Shown here piece after piece: positions 42,783 through 55,316 of a stretch of DNA of 64,000 nt. The position numbers were made by a program, and so were the translations under genes. This DNA comes from Armigeres subalbatus (Eukaryota > Arthropoda > Insecta > Diptera > Culicidae). The notes under the pieces are model-generated. The model saw nothing but the letters and a program-made list of their open reading frames with translations, was not told the DNA's origin and did not search any database. The stretch lies in assembly GCF_024139115.2 (NCBI RefSeq), contig NC_085141.1, forward strand, positions 45,691,065-45,755,064, written 5' to 3'. Numbering within the stretch: position 1 is the first letter of the stretch; each line of letters starts with the position of its first letter.

Positions 42783-44092
42783 ACAATAATATAATTATTG
42801 AGGATTAACTCGCTAAAGGGAAGAATTGCCCTCCCAATCATACGAATATACCAGGTTCGCGGTCTAGCTAAAAGCGATATGAAACGTAGAATTCTTCCGA
42901 ATCTCCCAATAGCACAAAGAAAGAGTCATAATTTCACATAATACTATTCATTTAATGATTGAAATTAATTATACTTTGGATAAAGAAAACTAAAAAAAAA
43001 GGTTTTATTACTTACTCCTATGTCTGTGCATCCCTAACCTACGTTGTCTTAACACTAATGTGGAAGTGTGTCAGAGTGTCGATGTCTATCCCACGGCGGT
43101 TGAAACATGCTTCGTACTGTCCGGACAGCGATCCATCATGCTGATAGCTCCGACTATACCGATCGGAGTCCATTCCACTGACGCCGAATTAACTGCTGGT
43201 GGGATTACTGCAACACTGTGATCACTACCACCATTACGCCATTCTGTGTTGGCGGAATAAATAGGCCTGCACAAAATGAACGACATAATCACTGTTAGAC
43301 AAACTTAATTTCTTATTCTTTTAGTTACAAATTAGTGCTGTTAGTAACTAATAGTTCATCGTCTTATCTCACCGATCCTCATTCTACCACCCTCTTAGTG
43401 CTGGGGCGCGCCCATCCTGGGTGCAGCGACAAAGGGAGAGTCAGGATATATCGAATCCCAAATGTGCACTCTTGCACCGACTCCTTGGGTAAAGATGGAT
43501 GATTTCTTCTTGTCACTGATCACTAACACCGTATTCCACTTTGGTCACTTTATAATTTCCGCGTTTGTAGCGTTGTAGCGTACTTTGTCGTAGCGATTAT
43601 TGACCACTAACTGACCTGTCTGTAGACTGTACAGGGATTTTATATTATTGAGTGGATAGGTAGATGATGGTTATATCGTTAACGGGAGAATGAGTGCTGC
43701 TGATATCGGTTGTTGGTAGCATCTTTCCAGTGATGATAGTTGTAGCAATGTATGCGATAAGATGAACTAATTCGGCTTAGGCTTTTAGGGTGATTCAGTA
43801 ATTTTAAATTAATAGTTGGGTGGTTTTGCTCGGTCCTTATTTGTCGTTCATTCACTGTTTGTACCCAATTGCGCTAGAAATGGGCCATAGCACGGCGTTC
43901 GCGCTTGATCGATTGACTGTTGTCAACAATCGATCTTACTTGTTATAGGTGTTGTTCTGTTGTATGTGTAATGGTTGTACAAATGAAATTAACCATAACT
44001 CTTTATAAGGGTTTGGGGGGGCAATAACCATTCCGAGATATACGCATTATATATCCTGTTACATGCGATAATCGGAGCAGGTGAAAACCTCC
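42783..44092. other. No gene recognised
   Basis: 43060-43650 is less AT-rich. Frames are under 70 residues and show no motifs. It could be a terminal repeat or UTR of an unidentified element, or host DNA. Confidence 0.35.
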
Positions 44093-44142
44093 TGCGTATA
44101 AGGTAGAAGCGGTAGCCATATGACTACCAAGACCGTTGTCAG
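44093..44142 (-). mobile_element. tRNA-like SINE head remnant (A-box half)
   Basis: The minus-strand GGTAGTCATATGGCTACCGC and TTATACGCAGGAGG match the 5' half of the heads at 41.9-42.0 kb. The B-box half is missing. Confidence 0.5.
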
Positions 44143-44172
44143 CAAACTCTGAGCATCGAACGGAAGTAGATA

Positions 44173-46245
44173 TGCGGTCGGAATAGATGTTCTATTAGTG
44201 ATCAGGATCACAAGTAGGGACGTTCCGATACTTCAAAATATCGATATTTGATTCGATACGATAATCGAATCAAAGTATCGATATCACCGATATATTGGAA
44301 TGAAAATATCGATACATTGGAAAATCATATGATATTTCAAAATACAAATAGTTGTTATTGTTTATTTTCTATCGTATTACTCCTTTACAAAAACAATTGA
44401 ACATGATTTTTTCCAGTAAGTTATTCCACTCTAGAGTCTAGCGTCGTGTGCCGGTCCAACAATCATGACAATCATCGTGACGGCGTTCATCGTATTCAAA
44501 ATCGGTGGTAGTGACGTTTTCAGCATCATGCTGAATTAATTTTTATCCGACCGCCTAAATTTGAAAAATCAATTTAATTTTCGAAAAAAAAATCTGTTGT
44601 TACTAACAATTTTTCAATTGCCTTTGGAAAGCGCTTCGGAAAAATGTTAAAATGTACGGAAAATTATTAATGCTTTCGAACAGAAAATTCTGTCACCAGA
44701 ATTTCAAGGGAAGGTTTTTTTTTATTTTCTCAGAACATTCAGATTGTCCACGACAATATGCTCGTAAATATTTCGAGTTTCTAAAGGGAATTCTCTATAG
44801 TTTTATAGTTTTCACAGGAAATTCTTCTAAATTTCGGCAGTAAATTCTATTCAATTTTTAAAGGGTTTCCATTTGAAATTCTATGTGGCATTCTTTAAAA
44901 TGTCCACAATTCCCGTCCGCATGAATTTCTTTGAAAAAAAAAATAACTTAATTTTCGGGGAATTTTCTCTGACAATTCCTCTAAATTGCCATGGATGTGT
45001 TTTTTTAATTATTTTTACTAAAAAATATTCTGATTCTTTTCACCAAAAAATTTTTTTTTTATTATTCGTAGAAATTTTTTAAAATGACCACGAGAAACTC
45101 CGAGGAGATGTTTTGAACATCCAAAAGAAATTGTCTTTAATTGCCACAGAAAATTCATTCTAATTTACACAGGAAGAAGGAAGGATTTTTTTTTCAAATA
45201 TTAAATTTCCTCAGGAAATTCTTCTGAATTTGTGTAGAAACATGTCACATATAACTGAATTGAGTGAAAAATTAAGGAGTAGCGGTGTGATAGATTTTGC
45301 ACATCGTTACGTTATTGCAAAATTTTCGTTGGTGGCATGTTGTTAAAACTGTCTGCGGCAGCAGCGGAATCCACATAATGCTCTCTTTTATTGTTATTTC
45401 AACTAGAATTGCATATTTATTTTATCTGAAGTATTTTCTCTCTTCTGCTGATTTTTCTGTGTTCCTTTTTCTGATTCGATATATTGATATCGAATACGAA
45501 AATATCGATATAACCGATATATTGAAAGCAAAATATCGATACAAAAATATCGGATATCGAAACAAATATATCGATATTCCGATATATCGGAAATGTCGGA
45601 ACGTCCCTAGTCACAAGCGTATTAGGAAAGCGTTTACGCGGAATTCCAATGCTTCGACCAGTGATGTGGCCAAAAAGTTGAATCTGTCCAAGTCTTTCGT
45701 TCAGAGGGCTAAGGACTGGGAGGGACTGCACACGTATAAAAGGCAGAAGACTCCAAATCGTGACGAATGGCAAAATACGGTAAAAATGCTACGGGCCCGG
45801 AAACTGTAAACTCAGATGCTGACTAATCTTCATTGACTCAGTAGCTTCCAGGACTACAGTTCTTCACTACCCAGCACATATTGATGTTCCGAAGGAAGTG
45901 AGAAGAAGACATTTTCGAAGTTTGGCAAGACATACATAATAAGGAGTGTCTACAGAATCCTCTGCTTCCAAAAGATCGTAGGGACCTCTGAAGCAACACG
46001 AGGGCCCTACAATCCTGTGGCCGGATCTGGCTTCGTATCACAATTCAAATGCTGTAACGCACCAGAGCTAAGGCCTATCGAAAAATACTCGGATATTATG
46101 AGACAGCCACTGCAGGAGCATCGCAAGGTCAAATTTGAGGAAGACATGAAAAATTGGGTTTCGATACAGAAAACGTGCAGTCCAGATTTTGTACAAAACC
46201 TAATGAGTGGAATTAAACGTACGATGCGACCGTATGGAATGAAAT
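44173..46245 (+). pseudogene. Tc1/mariner-superfamily (ITmD37E-like) transposase, broken
   Basis: The frame reads RNRCSISDQDH up to 44214 and resumes after a hAT-like insert as KRIRKAFTRNSNASTSDVAK and KLNLSKSFVQRAKD (45612-45720), a helix-turn-helix DNA-binding region. Later frames give LPGLQFFTTQH, KECLQN, KQHEGPTILWPDLASYH (second catalytic aspartate, about 46015-46035) and NAPELRPIEKY (catalytic glutamate, about 46056-46090), then a C-terminal tail to about 46245. The segment holding the first catalytic aspartate appears deleted between RARKL and LPGLQ, and there are several frameshifts. The subfamily is assigned from motif memory. Confidence 0.75.
44215..45609. mobile_element. 1.4-kb hAT-like non-autonomous element inside the transposase pseudogene
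   Basis: The ends TAGGGACGTTCCGATA and its complement (TCGGAACGTCCCTA) are flanked by (A/G)TCACAAG (44207-44214 and 45610-45617), an 8-bp target duplication with one change. Just inside each end is a block rich in ATATCGATA (44240-44330 and 45480-45590). The interior (44640-45240) has degenerate GGAAATTCTTC words. Frames inside (44652-44843, 44873-45082) show no transposase motifs. Confidence 0.85.
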
Positions 46246-47127
46246 CATTATGGCAAAATCACATTGAGGCACCCTTTATTTATTATCAAGCTGCAATGAA
46301 AATATTGATTTGCGACTCTTTTACCCCACCAGTGAGATTTTCGTTCAATCCGCTAAGCCAAACAAACAACCATGCGTTCACCATTATTTCTCATGCAATT
46401 GAGTCATTTTACAAGCTATTTATTAAAACATATTGCAAATGCTTTAGAAAGTGACAAAAACCTTGTTCCTTTGAGTTGGAGATCATTGTGAAACGTAGCT
46501 AGTTCTGTAATTATTGCATCTGCACGCTTGATTGTTTCTATTCTTGTTTATATTGATGATAAGCTTGACGGGTACATATTTGACTGTTCTCCCCTACATA
46601 CATATGTACATATCATACAATCGGTCATGACAGCCCCTGAGAAATATGCAGTTCATACCACGATGCAAAAAAAGGTACAAAAAATCTCGTCTAATTTATG
46701 ATCGTTAACATGAACCGTCGAGTTATAAATTTGTTTCTCATGCCTGCTTGTTAGTAAGACATCAAATGCGTTTTATGTTTTTCATCTAGTAAAAAAAGCT
46801 CGTAATCTGAATAGGCTATTAAGAACACCAAATTGTGAGTCGGCTATATGCTAATTATCATAAGCAATTGGCCGGCGAGAAGGCCAAGAAGAATGCACAA
46901 TTTTTCGTCAGAAGGTGTCTGTTCTAGACACCTTGAAAAACCTCAAAAAGACTTCCCTTCTATTCTATCGTCGTCAGAAACAAAAATATTCAAGAGAAGT
47001 TCCTACTGTTTCAAGTGAATTAATCATAGACGTGAATAAATGTTAGATAAATCAACATCTTTGAAGGCGAAGTACAGAGGCCTACGCCTATAGGCCAATT
47101 GTGAAATTTCCTTCGTCGATCTGGGCT
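46246..47127. other. Transposon tail and AT-rich sequence, no gene
   Basis: The 3' end of the Tc1/mariner copy should lie here, but no terminal inverted repeat could be matched. Nothing else was recognised. Confidence 0.35.
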
Positions 47128-47220
47128 TTTCTTTAAAAGCTTATTGGTTTTCGACAATTAGCTGGTTATTTGACAATTTCTTTAAAAGCTTATTGGTTTT
47201 CGACAATTAGCTGGTCGGGG
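47128..47220. repeat. Two-copy direct repeat (about 51-bp period)
   Basis: TTCTTTAAAAGCTTATTGG followed by TTTTCGACAATTAGCTGGT occurs twice in a row. The second copy runs into the MITE at 47211. Confidence 0.88.
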
Positions 47221-47464
47221 TTCAGCCAAACCACACCAAGCGCCAACGAAAAATTACCGATTTTTCTGCTCAAACTTTCGTTTAGCAGATTTAATTGATC
47301 GCAAAACGCATCTAATATCCTTCAACCCCTTACCTGAGTATATCCTACTGCAGATGCATGCTTAAATTGATATGAAACTATGTATTTCCGTTGTCCTTGT
47401 ACGAACAAAATATCACAAGTCAGTCGAAAAGCCGCTTGGTGCGGTTTGGCTGAACCCCGACCAG
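47211..47464. mobile_element. 254-bp MITE with CTGGTCGGGGTTCAGCCAAA termini
   Basis: About 31 bp of inverted terminal repeat with one mismatch (ACCACACCAAGCG against ACCGCACCAAGCG). The centre has no coding sequence. The first base pairs of the element overlap the preceding direct repeat (AATTAGCTGGT), so part of the end was copied in the tandem duplication. Confidence 0.83.
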
Positions 47465-50400
47465 CTGTAATTCGTCAAAAACCTTCGTTGGAAACTGCGT
47501 AACAGATCGATCTATCGTGTCCAGGTGTCCAGATAGTAACAGGTACTGAAAGATACTGAGCGGTCTTCTCCTCAATTAATTGCAATTCAACGTATCTTAT
47601 AGGTATCTTTATAGGTTGACTGCAACGCCGGGTGATCGTCATATTCTTGATTTAGGAATCTTGAAATTCTTTTTCTTTCCTATCAAATATGCTATAGATG
47701 CTTATTTTCTTTAATTCTGGAGAACAAACACGCTCAATTTCACTACTTTGTTTGTGATAGATAAATGTATTTCGTCCTCAATTCTAAGTTAATCTTCAGC
47801 GTCCATCTATTGCCAAAAGATTAACGATTGGCATATTGGCAATTAGTGTGTTTAGATTTTTTTTTCCGTCAGTGCTTTGGGTCAGCATAGGCAGTAACTT
47901 TCTATGGGTGATGAATTTCAAGCCCTAAAAGTACCCCTTCAGTCGTCGCACAATAATAGAAATTCCGGAACATCAACTTTTCTGGCAAGACGATTATTCA
48001 ACGGCATTTAACTGGGCTTTCGCAAGTGATGACTGGCAAAGTAAATACTCATAGGGTAGCAAATATACGCCGGGATTCCCATTCCTGCATTCCAACGTAG
48101 AGAAAAAAAAAGTTGGCCTGTTCTCGCCATGGCTCCTGGCTCTGCTGGTATGGTGGTGAAGGGTCCCTGCCGTCGTCGCAGTAAATCGAAAAGATATCGC
48201 ACGCACTCTACGAGAAATTCCTGCCGCTGTTTCCTCGTTCAAAGAACCACTGAAGGCGATGTGGGCGGTAACGGCTTTGTATGCTACAAATTTGGCTTTA
48301 AAGAACCATTTACTCGGAAAATATATCACTCTTGTTGTTGTCGGTTTGTTGTTGCCCTTCCTTGCCCGTTGAGCTTCGTTTGGAACAAACTTCGTCTATA
48401 CGGCCCCTGGGGTGGGGCAGGGTGCGTGATACAGGCAGAGAAATATTGGAAAACTCTGGATTTGGTTGGCTGCTGACTGCTTTCACGGCTGGAGGCGCAT
48501 TGGAATTGGAACAACTTCATTTTCTTCGCTTGAAACATTTTTATTTGGATGTATTAAAATTGAATCGTGGGATGAAATAAATTCATTTCTGTAAAAATTA
48601 GGCGTTTAGGCGCAGTAGCATGATTCTACAAACCGAATAGCTGACAGTGTACAACGTTAAATTTTTTAACCTTCCCTTTGTGTGATGTTTGTTCATAGCA
48701 ACAGTTTGAAATAAATTGCCGAGTTGCTCAGGGAATTGACAGAATTTTGAGATTAGGTATTATATAACAGGCTTCTTTCAAAGCTGTGGGAAATGGCCTT
48801 AGACGTTATTTGCATCTTCTCAAAATTTGTTATTCAGTCATCTGATTTACATTCCGTTTCATTATGTGCACTATCATATTCATAAAACAATCTGTTCGAC
48901 TCACAGCAAGCCACCCGCTGACACTGCCGGGGGACCCCAATCCACTAAGATTTTGAATCAGCTTCCCCTCAGCAGCAGAGCCCCGAACCCGTTCACTGTT
49001 TGCGCGCGTCCATCCGGCGGTCGCTTGTCAGTCCAACAGACATAGCGTAGCAACGCAACCAGCAGACATCCAGATTAAGCGCCTCCGGTCTTCTGCTTCG
49101 GAGTGTGAACCCTTTGGGAGAAGGGCCACAATGGCTCCGGTATCAAGAAAACGACTACGTTGGACGGCTGTCCGACTCAATCTTCATTAAGTTGAGAATT
49201 TCGTTTCGTTCACTTTTCATTTTGTTTTCATCCGTATGCAACCGTCTGTCTGTCTTGTCGCAAACTGAAGCATAGGAAAAATAAGGTACCTAACAATTTC
49301 AGGAAATTGTTTAACCGGGCCATGTATTTTTACTCATCCGGAAAGATCGCAAGCAGTGTTCAAATTAAGCTGGATATTGGTTACCGTCAAACGGGGTGAG
49401 TTGCAACATTTTCCAGCTGCACTGTTACTGACTGAGCATCAAAACGAATTGTTTCAAAATTCCATAGGTGGAGAAATAATAGATTTCATAGATGTTAAGT
49501 TCCCGTTTGTTGCAAGCTACCCCGTTCCTACGGTTCAAAACTGTCAGACCCTTAAAAGGGTTGCCCGGATTCACGCTGGTGTTGAATAGAGCATGATGTT
49601 ATATTTTATTTTTAATTATAACGGTTTGATTAGCCGGTGGCAATATACATCTTAAATTGATTAATACTTTAAAAGTGTTCAATAATCTTTACCAAACTTT
49701 TACCTCAAGAGTGCGTTGAAACTTTTGCAATTTATGTCGGTCACATCACGTCGACATCAGTGCAATTAAAGCTGAATTGAGTATCACAAATTGTATAATC
49801 TGCAAGTAACTTCATTGAGCTCTGAAAAAAGCTTCCGATATCTAAAAGAAATGGCTGATTCCGCCGGAAAAGATTTTGTTTCTGCGGGAAAGAAAATGAT
49901 GATTCCGTCTGGAATGGTTTTCAAATCGCTTCGCTCTGGTTTCTGCAAGCAAAGTGTTGAATCATAAATCATCATCACAGTAAACACCATTCCTATATGT
50001 TAGTTGAAAGCCAGTAGTTACCAACTAACGACCCAATTTTGATTGTCTTCTCAGACCAATAGCGGAAATTTTTCACGTGGAAAATCGTTGTGTGCCGTGG
50101 TTGAGACCACATGTCAAGTTTTCTCGCTGCTCGTTTTTCTCCTTACATTTGCAATTTTTACGATTTTTGCGAATTAGGTTCAGTCCTGGATCTTGATCAA
50201 AGTATCAAGCTTATATATTCACCGTAAAGTCTCTCTCAGTCCTCCGGATATACTTTAATTTGGTTGGATTTTTTCGATTTGTTTTTACTCTGATTTCATA
50301 ATAAAAATTAAATACGCACCAGATTGATAAATCCCGAAGTTTGCTTATGGATCCATTATCCAATGAGTAATCGTAGCAAAAAATATTGTAAGCAAAAGTG

Positions 50401-50869
50401 ACCTCGGACTAGTCACTCGAGCTGCAGTAGAGCTAGCACCTTCTAATTCCCGGACTGAAACTGTTTGTAACACTGTCAGATTTCGTTAGAGGAAGGTCCC
50501 TACTTCTGCATTATAATTTGGTGCTACACCGACATTCCATCTTTATTGGCCGACAGTAATTTGGGATATTATGGAGAAAAACTGTGGCCCTTAAAAGGCC
50601 CCAAAAGGCCCCAAATGACATTAGAGCAGTCTTTGCTTAGCTAGGGCTTTTTGTTTTCCCTTCCTCTACAAGAAAATTGAATTACAAGAGATCTTTTTGA
50701 ACGATTTTGTCATCCGACCTCCAGACTGTCGGTGAGGGCGCTGGCCCATTCCGACCCCCCAGACCCATTGTTACCTCCGACGAAGGGATGTGAAACATTT
50801 TCATTTCTAATATGTCAGCCTGTTTGAATTACAAGGGCGTAGCCAGAGGGGGGAAGGGGGGGCGCGAAA
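47465..50869. other. No recognised gene; GC-richer island 48.0-49.3 kb
   Basis: Frames up to 115 residues at 47994-48580 overlap on both strands and match no family. About 48890-49260 is also GC-richer. The rest is AT-rich. This may be host intergenic sequence. I do not see a promoter, splice pair or terminator I could defend. Confidence 0.35.
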
Positions 50870-52650
50870 GTTCAAAACAACTCGAAACATTTCGGGCTCA
50901 AGAATTCTCTTTGAAATCCTTCTAGAAGCTCCCTGGGAACTTCTAAAATCCTCCGGAAAGTTATCCACAAATTCCTCTGAAAATCGTTCGAAAATCCTTC
51001 TCATTTAATTTCAATTCCTTCCTATCTAGAAACCCCTGAGATTATTAGATTTAGGGGATTCATGAGGAAATTCCTTGAAGATTTCTTTTCTTCTCTCCAA
51101 GATTTACTTCTAGACATTTCCTCAGCTATTCTTCCAGAAAAATCTCCGGCATTTATTTCAGGAATGCATTCGACAGTTCCTTCAAGAATACGTTCGAAAT
51201 TTCCTCCCAAAAATCCACAAGAAGTTTCTTCAGAAATTTATGACAATTTTTGACTCCATAATATTACTTGTATAAAAATCTCCGGATTTTTTTCTAGGAA
51301 CTTCTCCGGGCATTCATCCAGGAACTCTTCCTTTAATTTCTCCGGGATAACTTCCAGGATTTTTTCAATAGCGAAATCATCTAGGATTTCATTTTGGAAT
51401 TCTTTCCGCAATTACTTCAGAATATCCTTCAAGAATTCCTCTAGAAATTTCTTACGGAATTTCTCCAGGAATTCGTCTGAGTATTTCCCCGGAAATTCTT
51501 CCAGGTATTTATCCGGGAATTCCTTCAGGAATTTCTCCGGGAATTTTTCCGCGGAATTGTCCTAGAATTCTTTCTGTACTTCACTCGGAATTTACTCCAG
51601 AATTTCATTCGGAAATTAATTTGAGAGTTCCTCCAGGATATCTTCAAAGAGTTCTTCCAGGAATTTCTTCAGAACAAACCCCCGGGAATCTATTCGGTAA
51701 TATCTTCAGCAATTCATCTGGAAATACTTTCAGGATTTCATATGGGAATTTCTGCATTAATTCCTCCTGGTATTTTTCCGGGAATTCCTTCAGATATTTC
51801 TCCGGAAAATCCTTCAGGAACTTCTCCAAGAATTATTTCAGGACTTCCTTGTGAGAATTTCTCCAGAAGTGCTTGTGGGAGTTTCTCCGGGAGCTTCTCA
51901 ATGAGTTTTTCCAAGAGTTCCTCCAGGAATCTCTCCAGGAACTTCACAGGGAATTCCTGGAGGATATTTGGCAGGAATTTTACGGGAAATGGGATTTCGG
52001 AAGCTCCACCAGAAATTCAACTCCGAGTATTCCACTGGCTGTTCCTCTGAAAATTCCTCCGGGGGTTTCACCAGTAGTTCCTCTGGGAATTCTTTCAGGC
52101 ATTCTTTCAAGAATTCGTTTAGACTTTTTTGAGAATTTATCTATAAATTCCTCCAGAAGTTCCTCGGGGAATTTCTCTGGCAGTTCCTCCGGGAGGTCCT
52201 TTCAGAAGTTTTCCACAAGTTGGGAACACCCGGAGGAACTGCCGGTGGATCTCCCGAAGGAACTGCCGCATTAGCTCCCGTAAGAACTCCCGGAAGGAAT
52301 TTCAGGAGGAACTCGTACAAGAATTCCTAGAGGACCTCCTGGAATAACTTCCAGAAACTATCGGGAGAACTTTGGGAGGAATTTTCAGCTAAATTTCTAA
52401 ATAATTTCCTGGAAAAATCCTGAATGATTTCCTTGAAGTGCTACTGGTAAAACTCCCGGAGGAATTCCCGGTTGAATTGCCGGTTGAATTCCCGGAGGTA
52501 CTCGCGAGGTTATCTAGAGAGAACTGCGGGAGGAATTTCTGAAGAAACTCCCGGGAGAATTTTCAAAGGTACCCCCGGAGGAACTGCCAGTGAAGCTACC
52601 AGAAGAATTCTCGGAAAAAAATCTTGGAGAATTCATCTTATAGACAAATC
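50870..52650. repeat. Degenerate GAATTCCTCCAGGAATT minisatellite with strand switch
   Basis: Irregular units of about 20-30 bp built on GGAATTCCTTCAGGAATTTC and TTCCTCC. To about 52210 the plus strand carries TTCCTCC and TCCGGGAATT forms. From 52215 it carries GGAGGAACT and CCCGGAGGAA forms, so the array inverts. Many frames (for example 51621-52274) are open because stops are rare in the unit. They are not genes. Confidence 0.85.
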
Positions 52651-52712
52651 TCGTCCATCTGAAACCTTCGTAGGGGTAAGTAGCTGGACAATCATCATCA
52701 TCAGAGGACCTC

Positions 52713-52770
52713 CCGGAGAATTCCCTGAGGAGCTACGTGAGGACCTCCCGGAGAATTCCCTGAGGAGCTA
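52713..52770. repeat. Two-copy direct repeat
   Basis: GAGGACCTCCCGGAGAATTC plus CCTGAGGAGCTAC is repeated once at the end of the minisatellite. Confidence 0.85.
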
Positions 52771-54135
52771 CTGACCCAGTCGATGACCTGCCAGTATTCG
52801 ACGCTCCCGGCTTGTTGACGGCGGTGATCGCAACTCAATGAAGCCGACGCAATGACGCTTGCTTGCCGGCTGGTGGATCTTGTCTACGTTGAGGTCCCCT
52901 GGCCTTCCCGGGCCAATGTGGTTACGAATCGTTCTCCTTCCGGCGACTTGACGAATGCCGGGAATGTTCGTCCAGTGGGGGGCGGATTGGGGCACGATGC
53001 AATTGCTACGGGTGGGCAATAGAAGCCAATCTGGCTAAACAAACAACATAAGCACAGGCACTACACAATACATCAAGAGTACATTCATTTACCTTGATAT
53101 CAGAAAATCTTCTTCTAACACCGGACACAATTTACCACGCACACTTTAGCTTTCTATTCTCTATAAAACGAACAAATTATTCAATTAAATAATTACACTT
53201 AACGTCACTTAAAGGTACATACTTATGCATAACGAAATATTACTAGACCAACGCGGACACTACCAACTTATCGAGAAGTCACGGACGAAATGATTGAGTC
53301 CGTGCCTCCTCAGATTAAGGAAGGTGGGCTCGGATACAACCGGAAGTACGTCATTTCCCGACTCCCTTCGTGTATGATCGTGGCCTTATTGGTACGATGG
53401 ATAACCTGACACGAAAGGTGTGCTGCTTCCCCTCTCCCACACAGAAAAAAATAATGAGTAAACAGCGCATAAAACTTGAGATGCGGAAATTATCACTATT
53501 CTACGTGGAAATGGACCTCTTCCTAACAAGTTTGCTTACAACTTGCAAGCAATATTGACGATTCACGACAAATATTGTATACATTTAGGCTATATCACGC
53601 GTGGAATTAAGCTAATAATGGCGTTCCATTTATGTGCATGATCTTTAGTGTAAATTTCAGTGGATTTTTCTATCTGTGCACCCTATCCGCGCGCTCCTGT
53701 GGCTCTGAGGTGCATTTTTTTGACAGTTTGAAATGACATTTAGAAAATTCAAATATCCTTCTATTAGGTGCACTTACTTAGTTAAAACTATAAAATCGTT
53801 TAGATGGAGTAAAATCAAAGAGCAGAATTTTTTGCACTGAGTGTAGGACAACACTGCATCCCAGCAGCAGGTTCACTCGGAAAACTCCATCGGCGTTGTG
53901 CCTAGGCAGCGAGCGTAGATGATTAAAATCTGCCACAAGTTGGACCAAATCGTCTTCGTCATTATATCCATCCGACTCGGACAAGATGTCTAAAGTTAAG
54001 ATCTACCCAATAAGTAATTCGTCAAAAAGTGAACGCGACTTCCATAGAAGCCTCGACCGATGCTCGACCGACCCACTACTTTTTGAGTTTTTTAGACCCC
54101 TTCTCCCCCCGCTGTCACGCTTTTTTGTATACCTT
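52771..54135. other. No gene recognised; GC-richer island 52.8-53.5 kb
   Basis: The left part is GC-rich with an 83-residue minus frame lacking motifs. About 53240-53420 is also balanced in composition. It could be the end of an unidentified retroelement or host DNA. Confidence 0.35.
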
Positions 54136-55312
54136 GTATATTAGACCTCTTCATGTTTTCAAAAAGTATCAAAAATACAACCGGTCAGCTCATAATCACA
54201 ATTCTTATGCAATTCGGAAGAAATTTCGAGGTGGCTCAAGTCAATTTAGTGTTTTTGGGCTATTTTATTTTTGAAAAAAAAATCTTGTAAAAGATATAAA
54301 CATCGAAAACTACCGCAACAACCTCTATACGGAAGCTTTTGGTGTGCTCTACAAGTCTTGTGAACATTGCTATTCGTTCCGTTCACGTTTTGACTATGTT
54401 AAAGTGATTTTCGAGCTTTTAAGTGCATAAAAACACTGTTTCCCCTAACAGTCGTTGTTTTACAAAATTCTTGAATTTAATACAAATCATTGGTAAGTTA
54501 TTACATTATTATTCCTATTTTTTCCCCGGACATTTTAGTAATATGATTGCCAATATACGATTTACCGTTAAATTCTTAAAAATCAGAAGCTGAACATTTG
54601 TCATAAATTTGCACGTTAAGATTTATTCAAACAAGTTGTTCGAACAAGAAGCTTTAATTTCACTTGTTACTACGATGCACTCAATGGTAACAACATACTG
54701 ACATATGGTGAAATAAACCAAATTTAAAAGTCGTTTGTTGTAAGCATCAAATATCATATGATTTGATTTATGTTTTGTTCGAATAACTTGTTTAAAGAAA
54801 TCCTAACGTGCAAATTTATGACAAATGCTCAGCTGAGTTTTAAGAATTTACCGTAAAATCGCACATTAGCAATTATATTACTCAAATGTTCAGGGAAAAA
54901 AGAGGAATAATAATATAATAAATTAGCAATGATTTGTCATAAATTCAAGAATTTTGTAGAACAACTACTTTTAGGGGAAACAGTGTTTTCATGCACTTAA
55001 AAACTCGAAAATCACTTTAACATGGGCAAAACGTGAACGGAACGAATCGCAATGTTCACAAGACTTGGAGAGCGCACCCAAAGCTTTCGTATAGAGGTTG
55101 TTGCGATAGTTTTCGGTGTTTATATCTTTTGTTAGATTTTTTTCAAAATTGAAAATAGCCCAAAAACACTAAATTGACTTGAGCCACTTCGAAATATTAT
55201 CCGAATTAACTGAAAATTTGACAGGAGGCTTATTTTAGCATAAGAATTGTGATTCTGGGCTGACCGGTTGTATTTTTGATACTTTTTGAAAACATGAAGA
55301 GGTCTATTGTAC
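54136..55312. mobile_element. 1.2-kb foldback element A
   Basis: The ends are GTATATTAGACCTCTTCATG and the complement of GTACAATAGACCTCTTCATG. The arms match almost to the centre near 54720, passing CAACCGGTCAGC, GGTGTGCTCTACAAGTCTTG against its partner, GTTTCCCCTAACAG and TACGATTTACCG. Arms are about 580 bp with scattered mismatches and indels. No coding sequence. Confidence 0.85.
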
Positions 55313-55316
55313 ATAT

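Noticed and set aside
48129..48580. Basic, cysteine-containing 115-residue frame
   Set aside because: Overlapped by similar-length frames on both strands; no domain recognised.
50585..50620. Histone-type 3' stem-loop on the minus strand (GGGGCCTTTTAAGGGCCAC)
   Set aside because: It is one base off a proper stem, and no histone coding sequence lies upstream on that strand.
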